From the NCBI GenBank assembly GCA_964465665.1, contig CAYXKM010000232.1:1-31873 (forward strand): DNA of 31,873 nucleotides, in the 5' to 3' direction. The notes below the pieces were generated by a model. It was not told where the DNA came from. It made no database searches and worked only from the letters and a program-made list of their open reading frames with translations. The stretch's first letter is position 1, and each line of letters starts with the position of its first letter. A program made the position numbers and the translations under genes. Shown here in pieces: positions 6,224-14,489 of this stretch. This DNA is from JAKEGN01 sp964465665 (GTDB lineage: Bacteria > Pseudomonadota > Gammaproteobacteria > Steroidobacterales > Woeseiaceae).

Positions 6224-8671
6224 ATGACCGGCAAGAAAGAATATACTTCCAGTAATATCAAGGTCTTAAAGGGACTCGAGGCCGTCCGAAAGCGCCCGGG
6301 AATGTACATCGGCGACACCGACGATGGCACCGGCCTGCACCACATGGTTTTCGAGGTGGTCGACAACTCGATCGACGAGGCGTTGGCGGGCTACTGTTCG
6401 GTCATTACGGTGACCATCCATGCCGACGAGTCGGTAACGGTGACTGATGATGGCCGCGGCATACCCGTAGACATCCACCCGGAGGAAGGCCGCTCGGCAG
6501 CGGAAGTGATCATGACGGTGCTGCATGCGGGCGGCAAGTTCGACGATAACTCGTACAAGGTCTCGGGCGGCCTGCACGGGGTCGGCGTGTCGGTAGTCAA
6601 CGCGCTGTCCGAACAGCTGCTGCTGACCATCCACCGCGACGGCAAGATCCACCAGCAGGAATATCGCCACGGGGAGCCGGTTGCGCCGCTTGCCGAAGTC
6701 GGGCCGTCGAAACGCACCGGTACCACGATACGGTTCAAGCCGAGCTCGGGCACGTTCACCAATATTGAATATCACTACGAAATCCTTGCTCGCCGTTTGC
6801 GGGAGCTGTCGTTTCTCAACTCCGGGGTGCGCATAGAGCTGTCCGATGAGCGTGAAGACAAACGCGAGGTGTTTCAGTACGAGGGCGGCATTCGTGCTTT
6901 CGTGCAGCACCTCAATCGCAACAAGACCGCGATACACCCTTCGGTATTTTCGTTTCAGACCGAGCGCGATGGCGCAGTCGTCGAAGCCGCAATGCAATGG
7001 AACGACGGCTACCAGGAGAACATGTTCTGTTACACGAACAATATTCCGCAGCGTGATGGTGGTACGCACCTCGCGGGCTTCCGCAGCGCGTTGACGCGCA
7101 CGCTGAACAGTTACATCGAGAAGGAAATGTCGGGGCGGAAGGACAAGCTCGCGCCGACCGGCGACGATGCTCGCGAAGGGCTGACAGCCGTGCTGTCGGT
7201 CAAGGTGCCGGACCCGAAGTTTTCGTCGCAGACCAAGGACAAACTGGTTTCATCTGAAATTAAAGGCGTCGTCGAGTCTGTGGTGGCCGAAAGGCTCGAG
7301 GAATTCCTGCTGGAACAACCGCAGGAGGCCCGCGCTATCGTCAGCAAGATCATCGACGCCGCGCGCGCCCGGGAAGCGGCGCGTAAAGCGCGCGAAATGA
7401 CTCGCCGAAAGGGCGCGCTGGACATAGCCGGACTTCCCGGAAAACTTGCCGACTGCCAGGAAAAGGACCCGGCTTTGTCGGAGTTGTTCCTCGTCGAGGG
7501 CGACTCGGCCGGCGGCTCCGCCAAGCAGGGGCGTGATCGCCGCACCCAGGCCATTCTTCCGCTGAAAGGTAAAATCCTCAATGTCGAAAAAGCGCGCTTC
7601 GACAAGATGTTGTCGTCGAACGAAGTGGGTACGCTTATCACGGCACTGGGCTGCGGTATCGGACGCGATGATTTCGATATCGACAAGCTGCGCTACCACC
7701 GCATCATCATAATGACGGACGCGGACGTCGACGGCTCGCACATACGCACATTGCTGCTGACGTTCTTCTATCGGCAGATGCCGGAGCTGATAAAGCGCGG
7801 ACACATCTATATCGCGCAACCGCCGCTGTACAAAATCAAGAAAGGCAAGCAGGAGGTTTACGTCAAGGACGATGCGGAACTGAACGCACACCTTCTGAAT
7901 GCCGCGCTGGATGGCGCGCAGTTGCATGTAACCGCTACCGCTCCACCGCTGTCTTCGGTCGCGCTGGAGGCCCTGGCGAAGGAGCATGTTCTGGTAGAGA
8001 ACATCGTGACGAGACTGGCCAATCGGTACGACGGCAAAGTGCTGCGCGCACTTGCAAGCCTGCCGACGGCAGATGAGCGTGTGACAGGAGATCTTGATGC
8101 GCTGCAGGACTGGACAGAACGGCTTTCGGCGGCGCTGCCAAAATCCGGCGCAATCCGAAGCGATCGCGGAGAAAGTGGTAACGGCGGCACATACACGGCC
8201 GAACTGGAGCGTGGCGATGCTGACGGCGAGGGGGTGCGAATCGCCGTTCGCCGCGTGCAGCACGGCATAGGCGCAACAAGATATTTGCCTCGCGAGTTCT
8301 TCGATACGAACGAGTACCGGCACATCAGCGCGCACGCTGAGAAGCTGCGCGGTCTCCTTGGCGCTGGCGCATACGTTGAACGGGCCGACAGGAAGATCGG
8401 CGTCTCGGGCTTCGCCGAAGCGATCCAGTGGCTGATGAGCGAGGCGCGCAAGGGACAAACGATCCAGCGGTACAAGGGCCTCGGCGAAATGAATCCGGAG
8501 CAGCTTTGGGATACCACCGTAAACCCGGAAACACGAAGACTGATGCAGGTGAAAATCGACGATGCGGTAAAGGCCGATGAGATTTTCACGACTCTCATGG
8601 GCGACCAGGTCGAGCCGCGCCGCGAGTTCATCGAGAAAAACGCGCTCACAGTTTCCAATCTCGACGTCTGA
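6224..8671 (+). CDS. gyrB: DNA gyrase subunit B
   Basis: GyrB supplies the ATPase of gyrase, which introduces negative supercoils with GyrA. The 815-residue product has the GHKL ATPase domain (EVVDNSIDEALAG; GGLHGVGVSVVNALS), the transducer domain and the TOPRIM domain. TOPRIM carries LVEGDSAGGSA (catalytic Glu about 425) and DADVDGSH (Mg-binding acids about 499-503). The C-terminal QRYKGLGEMNPEQLWDTT closes the family pattern. Length matches the E. coli type (804) that carries an extra insert between TOPRIM and the tail; the insert (about 545-715) is poorly conserved. ATG 6224 has AGAGGA six bases upstream. The final gene of the rightward origin block. Confidence 0.98.
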   Translation: MTGKKEYTSSNIKVLKGLEAVRKRPGMYIGDTDDGTGLHHMVFEVVDNSIDEALAGYCSVITVTIHADESVTVTDDGRGIPVDIHPEEGRSAAEVIMTVLHAGGKFDDNSYKVSGGLHGVGVSVVNALSEQLLLTIHRDGKIHQQEYRHGEPVAPLAEVGPSKRTGTTIRFKPSSGTFTNIEYHYEILARRLRELSFLNSGVRIELSDEREDKREVFQYEGGIRAFVQHLNRNKTAIHPSVFSFQTERDGAVVEAAMQWNDGYQENMFCYTNNIPQRDGGTHLAGFRSALTRTLNSYIEKEMSGRKDKLAPTGDDAREGLTAVLSVKVPDPKFSSQTKDKLVSSEIKGVVESVVAERLEEFLLEQPQEARAIVSKIIDAARAREAARKAREMTRRKGALDIAGLPGKLADCQEKDPALSELFLVEGDSAGGSAKQGRDRRTQAILPLKGKILNVEKARFDKMLSSNEVGTLITALGCGIGRDDFDIDKLRYHRIIIMTDADVDGSHIRTLLLTFFYRQMPELIKRGHIYIAQPPLYKIKKGKQEVYVKDDAELNAHLLNAALDGAQLHVTATAPPLSSVALEALAKEHVLVENIVTRLANRYDGKVLRALASLPTADERVTGDLDALQDWTERLSAALPKSGAIRSDRGESGNGGTYTAELERGDADGEGVRIAVRRVQHGIGATRYLPREFFDTNEYRHISAHAEKLRGLLGAGAYVERADRKIGVSGFAEAIQWLMSEARKGQTIQRYKGLGEMNPEQLWDTTVNPETRRLMQVKIDDAVKADEIFTTLMGDQVEPRREFIEKNALTVSNLDV

Positions 8672-8733
8672 CCGTAACCATATTTCTGTCTGGGGCCGGG
8701 CTGCGGACTTAACGACAACGGCGGCCGCTTCAA

Positions 8734-8898
8734 GTGACGAACAGGTCGTTCATAGAAGAGCTTGGCCGCCGCAATGTGTTTCGCGTTGCCATTGCCTATC
8801 TGGCCAGCGCATGGCTGCTGATCCAGATTGCCGATACGGTGCTGCCGAGGTTCGGCTTAGCCGTTGGCGTAGCCGTCGCTGATCTCGCGCATCTTTGA
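8734..8898 (+). pseudogene. 5' remnant of a FIEELGRRNVFRVAIAY-type membrane regulator gene
   Basis: From GTG 8734 the frame reads VTNRSFIEELGRRNVFRV, then AIAYLASAWLLIQIADTVLP, then RFGL. This is the hallmark N-terminus (short cytoplasmic lead plus first membrane helix) of a large family of TPR, adenylate-cyclase-like or winged-helix membrane proteins common in some Gammaproteobacteria. Those proteins usually run for hundreds of residues, with two more membrane helices following. Here the similarity stops near 8859, exactly where the stop codon of the convergent plsC begins. The rest of the frame (to TGA 8898) is antisense to plsC. I infer a gene truncated by deletion; it may not be expressed. 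Family recognition is from memory of the motif. Confidence 0.6.
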
Positions 8899-9579
8899 TT
8901 CGATCCAGCCCTGCACGATGAGATTGGTTTCCCTGGGCGCCTGCGCGGAAGCGTCGATCGGCGGACCGATAACGAAGCGGATCAGCCCCGGCTTCTTGAT
9001 GATTCCACGGCGAGGCCAGAGGTCTCCCGCATTGTGTGCTACAGGTATAATTTTCACGCCAGCCGCGCGCGCAAGCGCCGCACCGCTCACGCCGTACTTC
9101 TTCGTCTTGCCGGGCGCGACGCGTGTGCCCTCCGGAAATACCGTGACCCAGATTCCATCAGCGAGGCGCGCCTGTCCCTGCTCGATCACTTGTGTAACCG
9201 CGCTGTGGCCTGCACCGCGATTGATGGCTATAGGCTTCATTAGTGCTAGCCCCCAGCCGAAAATCGGAATCCACTTGAGCTCGCGTTTCAACACCCAGGT
9301 CTGAATGGGGAAAAAAACCAGCTGTGCATAAGTCTCGAAGACGGTCGAGTGCTTGATCAGGATGACGCTCGGCTCGTTTGGAATATTGTCCGTGCCCTCG
9401 ACGACATATTTCAGTCCGCAGATCCAGCGACCGGCGAAAAGCATTGTTTTGCCCCAGGCGCGCGCGACAGCGAATTGAACCTTGTGACCAAACGGCCAGC
9501 AAAGCACTACTGTCGACGAAGCAATGGCGACTGACGCGAAGAAGAAGAACTGAAAGAGCAGCGAGCGAATCAACAGCAT
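8857..9579 (-). CDS. plsC: 1-acyl-sn-glycerol-3-phosphate acyltransferase
   Basis: This enzyme adds the second acyl chain to lysophosphatidic acid to give phosphatidic acid, at the inner membrane. The 240-residue product has an N-terminal membrane helix (about 5-30). The acyltransferase motifs are KHSTVFET (His77 and Glu82, the H-x4-D/E catalytic pair, in the Glu form), INRG (119-122) and FPEGTR (148-153). It lies 65 bases after glyS in the same direction. In relatives gmhB often sits between glyS and this gene; here it is missing. The stop codon abuts the truncated regulator relic. Substrate preference, or a role in a lysolipid variant, cannot be told from sequence. Confidence 0.9.
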   Translation of the reverse strand: MLLIRSLLFQFFFFASVAIASSTVVLCWPFGHKVQFAVARAWGKTMLFAGRWICGLKYVVEGTDNIPNEPSVILIKHSTVFETYAQLVFFPIQTWVLKRELKWIPIFGWGLALMKPIAINRGAGHSAVTQVIEQGQARLADGIWVTVFPEGTRVAPGKTKKYGVSGAALARAAGVKIIPVAHNAGDLWPRRGIIKKPGLIRFVIGPPIDASAQAPRETNLIVQGWIESKMREISDGYANG

Positions 9580-9644
9580 CGCTGCAGCCCGTCAGTGACG
9601 CCAATATGATTGGAAGTGACGAGTCGGGCGGCCATAGCGGAAAG

Positions 9645-11735
9645 TTACGCGATCGACAGCTGGGAAATATCAGCGATTTCGAGGAACAGGCCGTGGAGCG
9701 CCGACAAGAGCGCAAGCCGGTTCTTCCGCAGCGACTCATCCTCCGTCATGACCATGACTGTATCGAAAAACCGGTCCACCGGTGCGCGCAGCCCCGCCAA
9801 CGCCGTCAGCGCTTCCGTGTACTGGCGCTGCGCCAGCAATGGTTTCACAGCCGACGCAGCGGCCGTCAGTGCATGGTGCAGCGCCGTCTCCGCTTCGTCG
9901 ACGAGCAACGCCGGCTTCAGTAGTGGCACTGATGTGAGGTTCGCCTGCCTAAGGATGTTGCCGATTCGTTTGTTGGCGGACGACAGCGCCGTCGCCTCGT
10001 CCAGGCGAGAGAAAGCTGCGACCGCTTTGAGACGAAGATCGAAATCCAGCAATGACGCCGGGCGCTTGCTGCGCACTGCCTCGAACATTTCCGGAGCGAA
10101 ACCTGGCCGCTCGAGATACCAGGCACGCAGCCGGTCGACGATGAACTCGCGAAGTGACTCGATAAGTGCGGTTGCATCCGCCGCTTTCGCCGGCTGTGCG
10201 TCCACGGCGGCCAGGAGCAGGTCGTCAAGGTTGATGTCCAGCTCCTTTTCGATCGTGATTCGCACGAGGCCAAGAGCGGCGCGCCGCAGGCCGAACGGAT
10301 CCCGGCCCCCGGTGGGCTTATTGTCCAGTGCAAAATGTCCGGCCAGCACATCGAGCTTGTCCGCTATCGAAAGCGCGATGCCGGCGGCAGTGGCGGGCAG
10401 CTGATCGCCGGCGAAGCGCGGCAGGTAATGTTCACCAATCGCTGCGGCAACAGCTGCGGGCTCGCCATCCGCTTCGGCGTAGTAACCGCCCATCAGGCCT
10501 TGCAGCTCCGGAAACTCGCCAACCATACTGGTCACCAGGTCGCATTTCGCAAGCAGCGCGGCGCGCTGCACTTCATCACGAGCGGCGTCTGTCGTGGATG
10601 CGACCTTGTCTGCGAGCAGCGCAACGCGCTGGCTTCGGTCGGCCATGCTGCCGAGCCCCTGCTGATAAACAACGCTCTTCAAGGCATCGACGCGAGCTGC
10701 CAGCGGTCGTTTGCGATCCGTTTCCCAGAAGAATGCGGCATCGGCAAGCCTTGGCCGGATGACACGCTCGTTGCCATGACGCACCCGGTCCGGTTCCTTG
10801 CTCTCGATATTCGCAACGGCGACGAATACCGGCAGCAACTCACCGTCCTTGCCGGACACCGGGAAATAACGCTGATGCCCGGTGAGTGTGGCAACGATCA
10901 CTTCCTTTGGAAGGTTGAGAAATTCCTTGTCGAAAGTGCCGGTCACGGCAACTGGCCATTCAGTCAGCGCGGTAACTTCGTCGAACAACGCCAGGTCACC
11001 GCCCGGTCGCCCGCCCGCCTCGCGTGCAGCGATGTCCACCAGCTCGATGATGCGTTTGCGCCGCACCGAGAAGTCAGCCAGCACGAAGGCTTTGCTCTCG
11101 AGCAGTTCCAGGTACTGTCCGGGTGAGCTGACCGTAAACTCCCGTGGCGCATGAAACCGGTGACCTCGGGTCTTTCTGCCGGCGCGTATCCCGAGGACTT
11201 CGCCGTCCACGAGATCCCGCCCGTGCAACATGACCAACCAGTGCACCGGACGGACGAATTCCGCGTCGGAGGATCCCCAGCGCATACGCCGGGGAATCGG
11301 CAACCTGTCCAGCGCCTGCTGCACAATTGCCGGCAGGAGCTGCGATGCCGGCGCACCTTTCTCGGATATCGAGCAAACAAGCCACTCGCCCTTGTCAGTG
11401 CGTTCCCGGCGGAGCTCCGAAACCTCGACGCCGCATTTTCGCGCAAAAGCGAGGGCTGCGGGCTTGGGCACGCCATCCCGGTCGAAGGCCACCGAAACGG
11501 GCGGGCCCTTGAGTTCGACTTCCCGATCCGGCTGCGATCGCGCAAGCGCGTTTACCACTACGGCAAGCCGGCGCGGAGTCCCTGAAGCGCGCACTTCGCC
11601 GTGCTCCAGTCGGTTCTCGTCGAGTAACGCGCCGAGATTCGCTGCGAATGCGTCCATCAGCGTTTTCAGCGCTTTGGGCGGCAGCTCCTCGGTTCCGACT
11701 TCAACCAGGAAGTCGGCAGTCGTTGGCTTCGCCAT
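9645..11735 (-). CDS. glyS: Glycine-tRNA ligase beta subunit
   Basis: GlyS is the tRNA-binding beta subunit of the heterotetrameric (alpha2beta2) glycyl-tRNA synthetase. The 696-residue product (E. coli 689) begins MAKPTTADFLVEVGTEELPPKAL, the family N-terminus (quoted in part). It contains the FEI-like GTFDKEFLNLPKEVIVATL and HQRYFPV stretches and ends in a helical anticodon-binding domain with FFDTVMVMTED. The ATG at 11735 is two bases after the glyQ stop, so the two subunits are translationally coupled for equal output. Confidence 0.97.
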   Translation of the reverse strand: MAKPTTADFLVEVGTEELPPKALKTLMDAFAANLGALLDENRLEHGEVRASGTPRRLAVVVNALARSQPDREVELKGPPVSVAFDRDGVPKPAALAFARKCGVEVSELRRERTDKGEWLVCSISEKGAPASQLLPAIVQQALDRLPIPRRMRWGSSDAEFVRPVHWLVMLHGRDLVDGEVLGIRAGRKTRGHRFHAPREFTVSSPGQYLELLESKAFVLADFSVRRKRIIELVDIAAREAGGRPGGDLALFDEVTALTEWPVAVTGTFDKEFLNLPKEVIVATLTGHQRYFPVSGKDGELLPVFVAVANIESKEPDRVRHGNERVIRPRLADAAFFWETDRKRPLAARVDALKSVVYQQGLGSMADRSQRVALLADKVASTTDAARDEVQRAALLAKCDLVTSMVGEFPELQGLMGGYYAEADGEPAAVAAAIGEHYLPRFAGDQLPATAAGIALSIADKLDVLAGHFALDNKPTGGRDPFGLRRAALGLVRITIEKELDINLDDLLLAAVDAQPAKAADATALIESLREFIVDRLRAWYLERPGFAPEMFEAVRSKRPASLLDFDLRLKAVAAFSRLDEATALSSANKRIGNILRQANLTSVPLLKPALLVDEAETALHHALTAAASAVKPLLAQRQYTEALTALAGLRAPVDRFFDTVMVMTEDESLRKNRLALLSALHGLFLEIADISQLSIA

Positions 11736-11737
11736 GT

Positions 11738-12670
11738 TCAGGCAGCTCCGGCCGGCTGGGTGACGCTGGCGAGCATGGGAAAACCAAGCGCCTCACGACT
11801 GGCGTAGTAAGCCCCGGCAATCGCGCGGGCCATCGTTCTGACCCTGAGTATGAAGCGTTGACGCTCGCTGACGGATATCGCCTTGCGGGCATCGAGCAGA
11901 TTGAAAGTGTGCGACGCAGTCAGCATCTGTTCGTAAGCAGGCAAAGCCAGGCCGAGTTCGATCAGGCGGCCGCTTTCTCTCTCGGCGTGATCGAACGCAT
12001 CGAACAGTGCGGCAACATCGGCATGCTCGAAGTTGTACCGAGACTGCTCGACCTCGTTCTGGTGATATACGTCCCGGTATGTCACGCGGCCGAGCGGACC
12101 GTCGGTCCAGGTGATGTCGAAAATACTCTCGACATCCAGCAGGTACATCGCGAGCCGCTCCAGGCCGTAAGTGATTTCGCCGGTCACGGGGCGGCATTCG
12201 AGTCCGCCTATCTGCTGAAAGTACGTGAACTGCGTGACCTCCATACCGTTCAGCCACACCTCCCAGCCGAGACCCCATGCGCCAAGAGTCGGTGATTCCC
12301 AGTTGTCTTCGACAAAACGAACGTCGTGTACCGACGTATCGATGCCGATCGCGCGCAGCGAATCCAGGTACAGTTCCTGAAGATCCAGAGGCGATGGCTT
12401 GATGACCACCTGGTACTGATAGTAATGCTGCAGGCGAAACGGGTTATCGCCGTACCGGCCGTCGGCAGGCCGGCGGCAGGGCTGAACATAGGCCGAGGAC
12501 CACGGCTCCGGCCCGATGGCGCGCAGAAAGGTGGAGGGATGGAAAGTCCCGGCGCCCATCGGCATGTCGTAGGGCTGGGCGATGACGCACCCGCGCTCCG
12601 CCCAGAATTGCTGCAGGCGCAGAATCAGCTCCTGAAAGTTGCCTGGGGCGGCCGCTATTTCCTTGTCCAT
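11738..12670 (-). CDS. glyQ: Glycine-tRNA ligase alpha subunit
   Basis: GlyQ is the catalytic alpha subunit that activates glycine. The 310-residue product (E. coli 303) has the class II core: FQELILRLQQFWAERGCVI, QPYDMPMGAGTFHPSTFLRA, the PCRRPADGRYGDNPFRLQHY block and GWEVWLNGMEVTQFTYFQQ. ATG 12670 was chosen since the family begins about ten residues before FQELI; an upstream in-frame start at 12775 adds 35 unconserved residues through the promoter region. First gene of the leftward glyQ-glyS-plsC group, divergent from glnA. Confidence 0.97.
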   Translation of the reverse strand: MDKEIAAAPGNFQELILRLQQFWAERGCVIAQPYDMPMGAGTFHPSTFLRAIGPEPWSSAYVQPCRRPADGRYGDNPFRLQHYYQYQVVIKPSPLDLQELYLDSLRAIGIDTSVHDVRFVEDNWESPTLGAWGLGWEVWLNGMEVTQFTYFQQIGGLECRPVTGEITYGLERLAMYLLDVESIFDITWTDGPLGRVTYRDVYHQNEVEQSRYNFEHADVAALFDAFDHAERESGRLIELGLALPAYEQMLTASHTFNLLDARKAISVSERQRFILRVRTMARAIAGAYYASREALGFPMLASVTQPAGAA

Positions 12671-12700
12671 CAATGATTTCGCGCTAATCCGGTGGCGCGC

Positions 12701-12706
12701 AGTATA
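12701..12706 (-). promoter_or_regulatory. Possible -10 box of glyQ
   Basis: Read on the minus strand this is TATACT, a good -10, 30 bases before the glyQ ATG. No convincing -35 lies at 16-18 bases, so it is a tentative call. Confidence 0.35.
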
Positions 12707-12808
12707 ACCGCATATCCCGGCATCGGTAGACGCCCTCGGCACGCGGCCGACCGTGCTTCCGATCCGTTTGCGCAAGGGCCACCAAAGCAGTGCAGACCGG
12801 AGGGAGAT

Positions 12809-12823
12809 GCACTACGATAGTGC
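12809..12823. promoter_or_regulatory. NtrC enhancer site 1 of glnA
   Basis: GCACT-ACGAT-AGTGC is a perfect palindrome of the NtrC pattern GCACY-N5-RGTGC. Its centre (12816) is about 130 bases upstream of the predicted glnA start point, close to the position of the distal NtrC site of E. coli glnAp2. Confidence 0.8.
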
Positions 12824-12839
12824 GAAGCTGCCATGCTTG

Positions 12840-12854
12840 GCGCTATTTTGGTGC
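12840..12854. promoter_or_regulatory. NtrC enhancer site 2 of glnA
   Basis: GCGCT-ATTTT-GGTGC matches the NtrC pattern with one mismatch. Its centre (12847) lies 31 bp from site 1, three helical turns. Paired sites on one DNA face support cooperative NtrC dimers. Confidence 0.7.
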
Positions 12855-12918
12855 GACCCGACTTTCGGCCACGGTCGACATGTGCATAACAATCAATCAC
12901 TTGCAAGATTGCTCGGGG

Positions 12919-12934
12919 TGGCATGTTTTCTGCA
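12919..12934 (+). promoter_or_regulatory. Sigma-54 promoter of glnA
   Basis: TGGCATGTTTTCTGCA matches TGGCAC-N5-TTGCA with the invariant GG (12920-12921) and GC (12932-12933) ten bases apart. Transcription should begin near 12945, leaving a leader of about 57 bases. With the two NtrC sites upstream and ntrBC downstream this is the expected nitrogen-limitation promoter. The rest of the 331-base gap 12671-13001 shows only the possible glyQ -10. Confidence 0.8.
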
Positions 12935-13001
12935 CTGGCTTAGCATACGGCATCCTGTCCGCAGGGCAGCCATCGCATTCACAAGACTGGAGGAGTGATC
13001 C

Positions 13002-14411
13002 ATGACCCCCGCTGAGGTTCTCGGCCTTATAAAGAAAAAAGACGTCAAGTTCGTCGACTTCCGATTCACGGACACCAAGGGCAAGGAACAGCATGTCACT
13101 GTGCCGGCACGGGTTGTGAGCGAAGAGATTTTCGAGGACGGTAAGATGTTCGATGGCTCTTCGATCGCTGGCTGGAAGGGTATCAACGAGTCGGACATGA
13201 TCCTTATGCCAGACCCGGCATCCGCGGTCATCGATGTCTTTTCCGAAGAAGTGACGATGAACCTGCGCTGCAACGTCATCGAACCCGCAACGATGCAGGG
13301 CTATGACCGTTGTCCGCGAACGCTGGCGCAGCGCGCGGAAGCTTACCTGAAGTCGACCGGCATCGCGGATGTCGCTTACTTCGGTCCGGAAAACGAGTTC
13401 TTCATTTTTGACGATGTTCGCTGGGATTCGACCATGCAGGGCGCGATGTACGCGATCGACTCGAGCGAGGGCGCCTGGAACACCAGCCGAAGTTACGAAG
13501 ACAGCAACACTGGCCATCGTCCCACGGTGAAAGGCGGCTATTTTCCGGTGCCGCCGGTCGACTCGCTGCACGACATTCGCTCAGCCATGTGTCTCGCGCT
13601 CGAGGAAATGGGATTGCAGACCGAGGTGCATCACCACGAAGTGGCTACCGCAGGACAGTGCGAAATCGGCGTGCGCTTCGGCACGTTGTGCCGCAAGGCG
13701 GACGAAGTGCAAATCTTGAAGTACGTCGTGCACAACGTTGCGCACAGTTACGGCAAGACTGCGACATTCATGCCGAAGCCGCTGATCAATGACAACGGCA
13801 GCGGCGCGCATGTGCACCAGTCCCTGTTCAAGGGCGGCAAGAACCTGTTCAGCGGTGACGGCTACGGTGGCCTGTCCGACACTGCGCTGTATTACATCGG
13901 CGGCATTATCAAGCACGCAAAGGCACTGAATGCGTTCACCAATCCTGCAACCAACAGTTACAAACGGCTGGTTCCAGGATTCGAGGCACCCACGATCCTC
14001 GCGTATTCGGCGCGAAATCGCTCGGCTTCGATACGCATTCCGTATGAAGCCAATCCGAAGGGCCGCCGTATCGAAGTGCGTTTCCCGGACTCGATGGCAA
14101 ATCCGTATCTCGCGTTCGCCGCGATGATGCTTGCCGGTCTCGACGGCATACAGAAGAAGATCCACCCGGGCGATGCCATGGACAAGGACCTTTACGATCT
14201 GCCGCCCGAGGAAGAGAAGAAGCTTGTGCTCGTGGCTTTTTCACTCGAGGAAGCGCTCGACGCACTGGACAAGAATCGCGAGTTCCTCAAGGTCGGCAAT
14301 GTTTTCAGCGACGACCTGATCGATGCCTATATCGACCTCAAAAAGGAGAATGTCACCCGCCTGCGAATGACCACCCACCCGGTGGAATTCGACATGTACT
14401 ACAGCCTGTAG
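13002..14411 (+). CDS. glnA: Glutamine synthetase type I
   Basis: Condenses ammonia with glutamate using ATP; a cytoplasmic dodecamer central to nitrogen assimilation. The 469-residue product (E. coli 469) shows FDGSSIAGWKGINESDM, the metal-binding GPENEFFIFD, GQCEIGVRFGTL, HVHQSLFKGGKNLF and NPKGRRIEVRFPD. The adenylylation site is intact: Tyr398 in LYDLPPEE, so GlnE control of activity is likely. The start has a strong GGAGGAG ribosome site 5-6 bases upstream. Transcription is predicted from the sigma-54/NtrC promoter upstream. A strong hairpin follows the stop codon. Confidence 0.98.
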   Translation: MTPAEVLGLIKKKDVKFVDFRFTDTKGKEQHVTVPARVVSEEIFEDGKMFDGSSIAGWKGINESDMILMPDPASAVIDVFSEEVTMNLRCNVIEPATMQGYDRCPRTLAQRAEAYLKSTGIADVAYFGPENEFFIFDDVRWDSTMQGAMYAIDSSEGAWNTSRSYEDSNTGHRPTVKGGYFPVPPVDSLHDIRSAMCLALEEMGLQTEVHHHEVATAGQCEIGVRFGTLCRKADEVQILKYVVHNVAHSYGKTATFMPKPLINDNGSGAHVHQSLFKGGKNLFSGDGYGGLSDTALYYIGGIIKHAKALNAFTNPATNSYKRLVPGFEAPTILAYSARNRSASIRIPYEANPKGRRIEVRFPDSMANPYLAFAAMMLAGLDGIQKKIHPGDAMDKDLYDLPPEEEKKLVLVAFSLEEALDALDKNREFLKVGNVFSDDLIDAYIDLKKENVTRLRMTTHPVEFDMYYSL

Positions 14412-14427
14412 CCGGCAAAACTGTGAA

Positions 14428-14450
14428 CCGGGCGGCATTTTGCCGCCCGG
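14428..14450. terminator. GC-rich hairpin after glnA
   Basis: CCGGGCGGCA (14428-14437) and TGCCGCCCGG (14441-14450) form a perfect 10-bp stem with a TTT loop, 16 bases after the glnA stop. No T-tract follows, so it may be a partial terminator or a 3'-end stabiliser that lets glnA mRNA exceed ntrBC mRNA. Confidence 0.6.
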
Positions 14451-14489
14451 CCGCTGGCGACGGACGGTGCCTCAAGCTATGCTAACTGC

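Noticed and set aside
7250..8458. Long open frame antisense to gyrB
   Set aside because: It has no recognisable domain or ribosome site and lies wholly inside gyrB; a by-product of GC-rich codon use.
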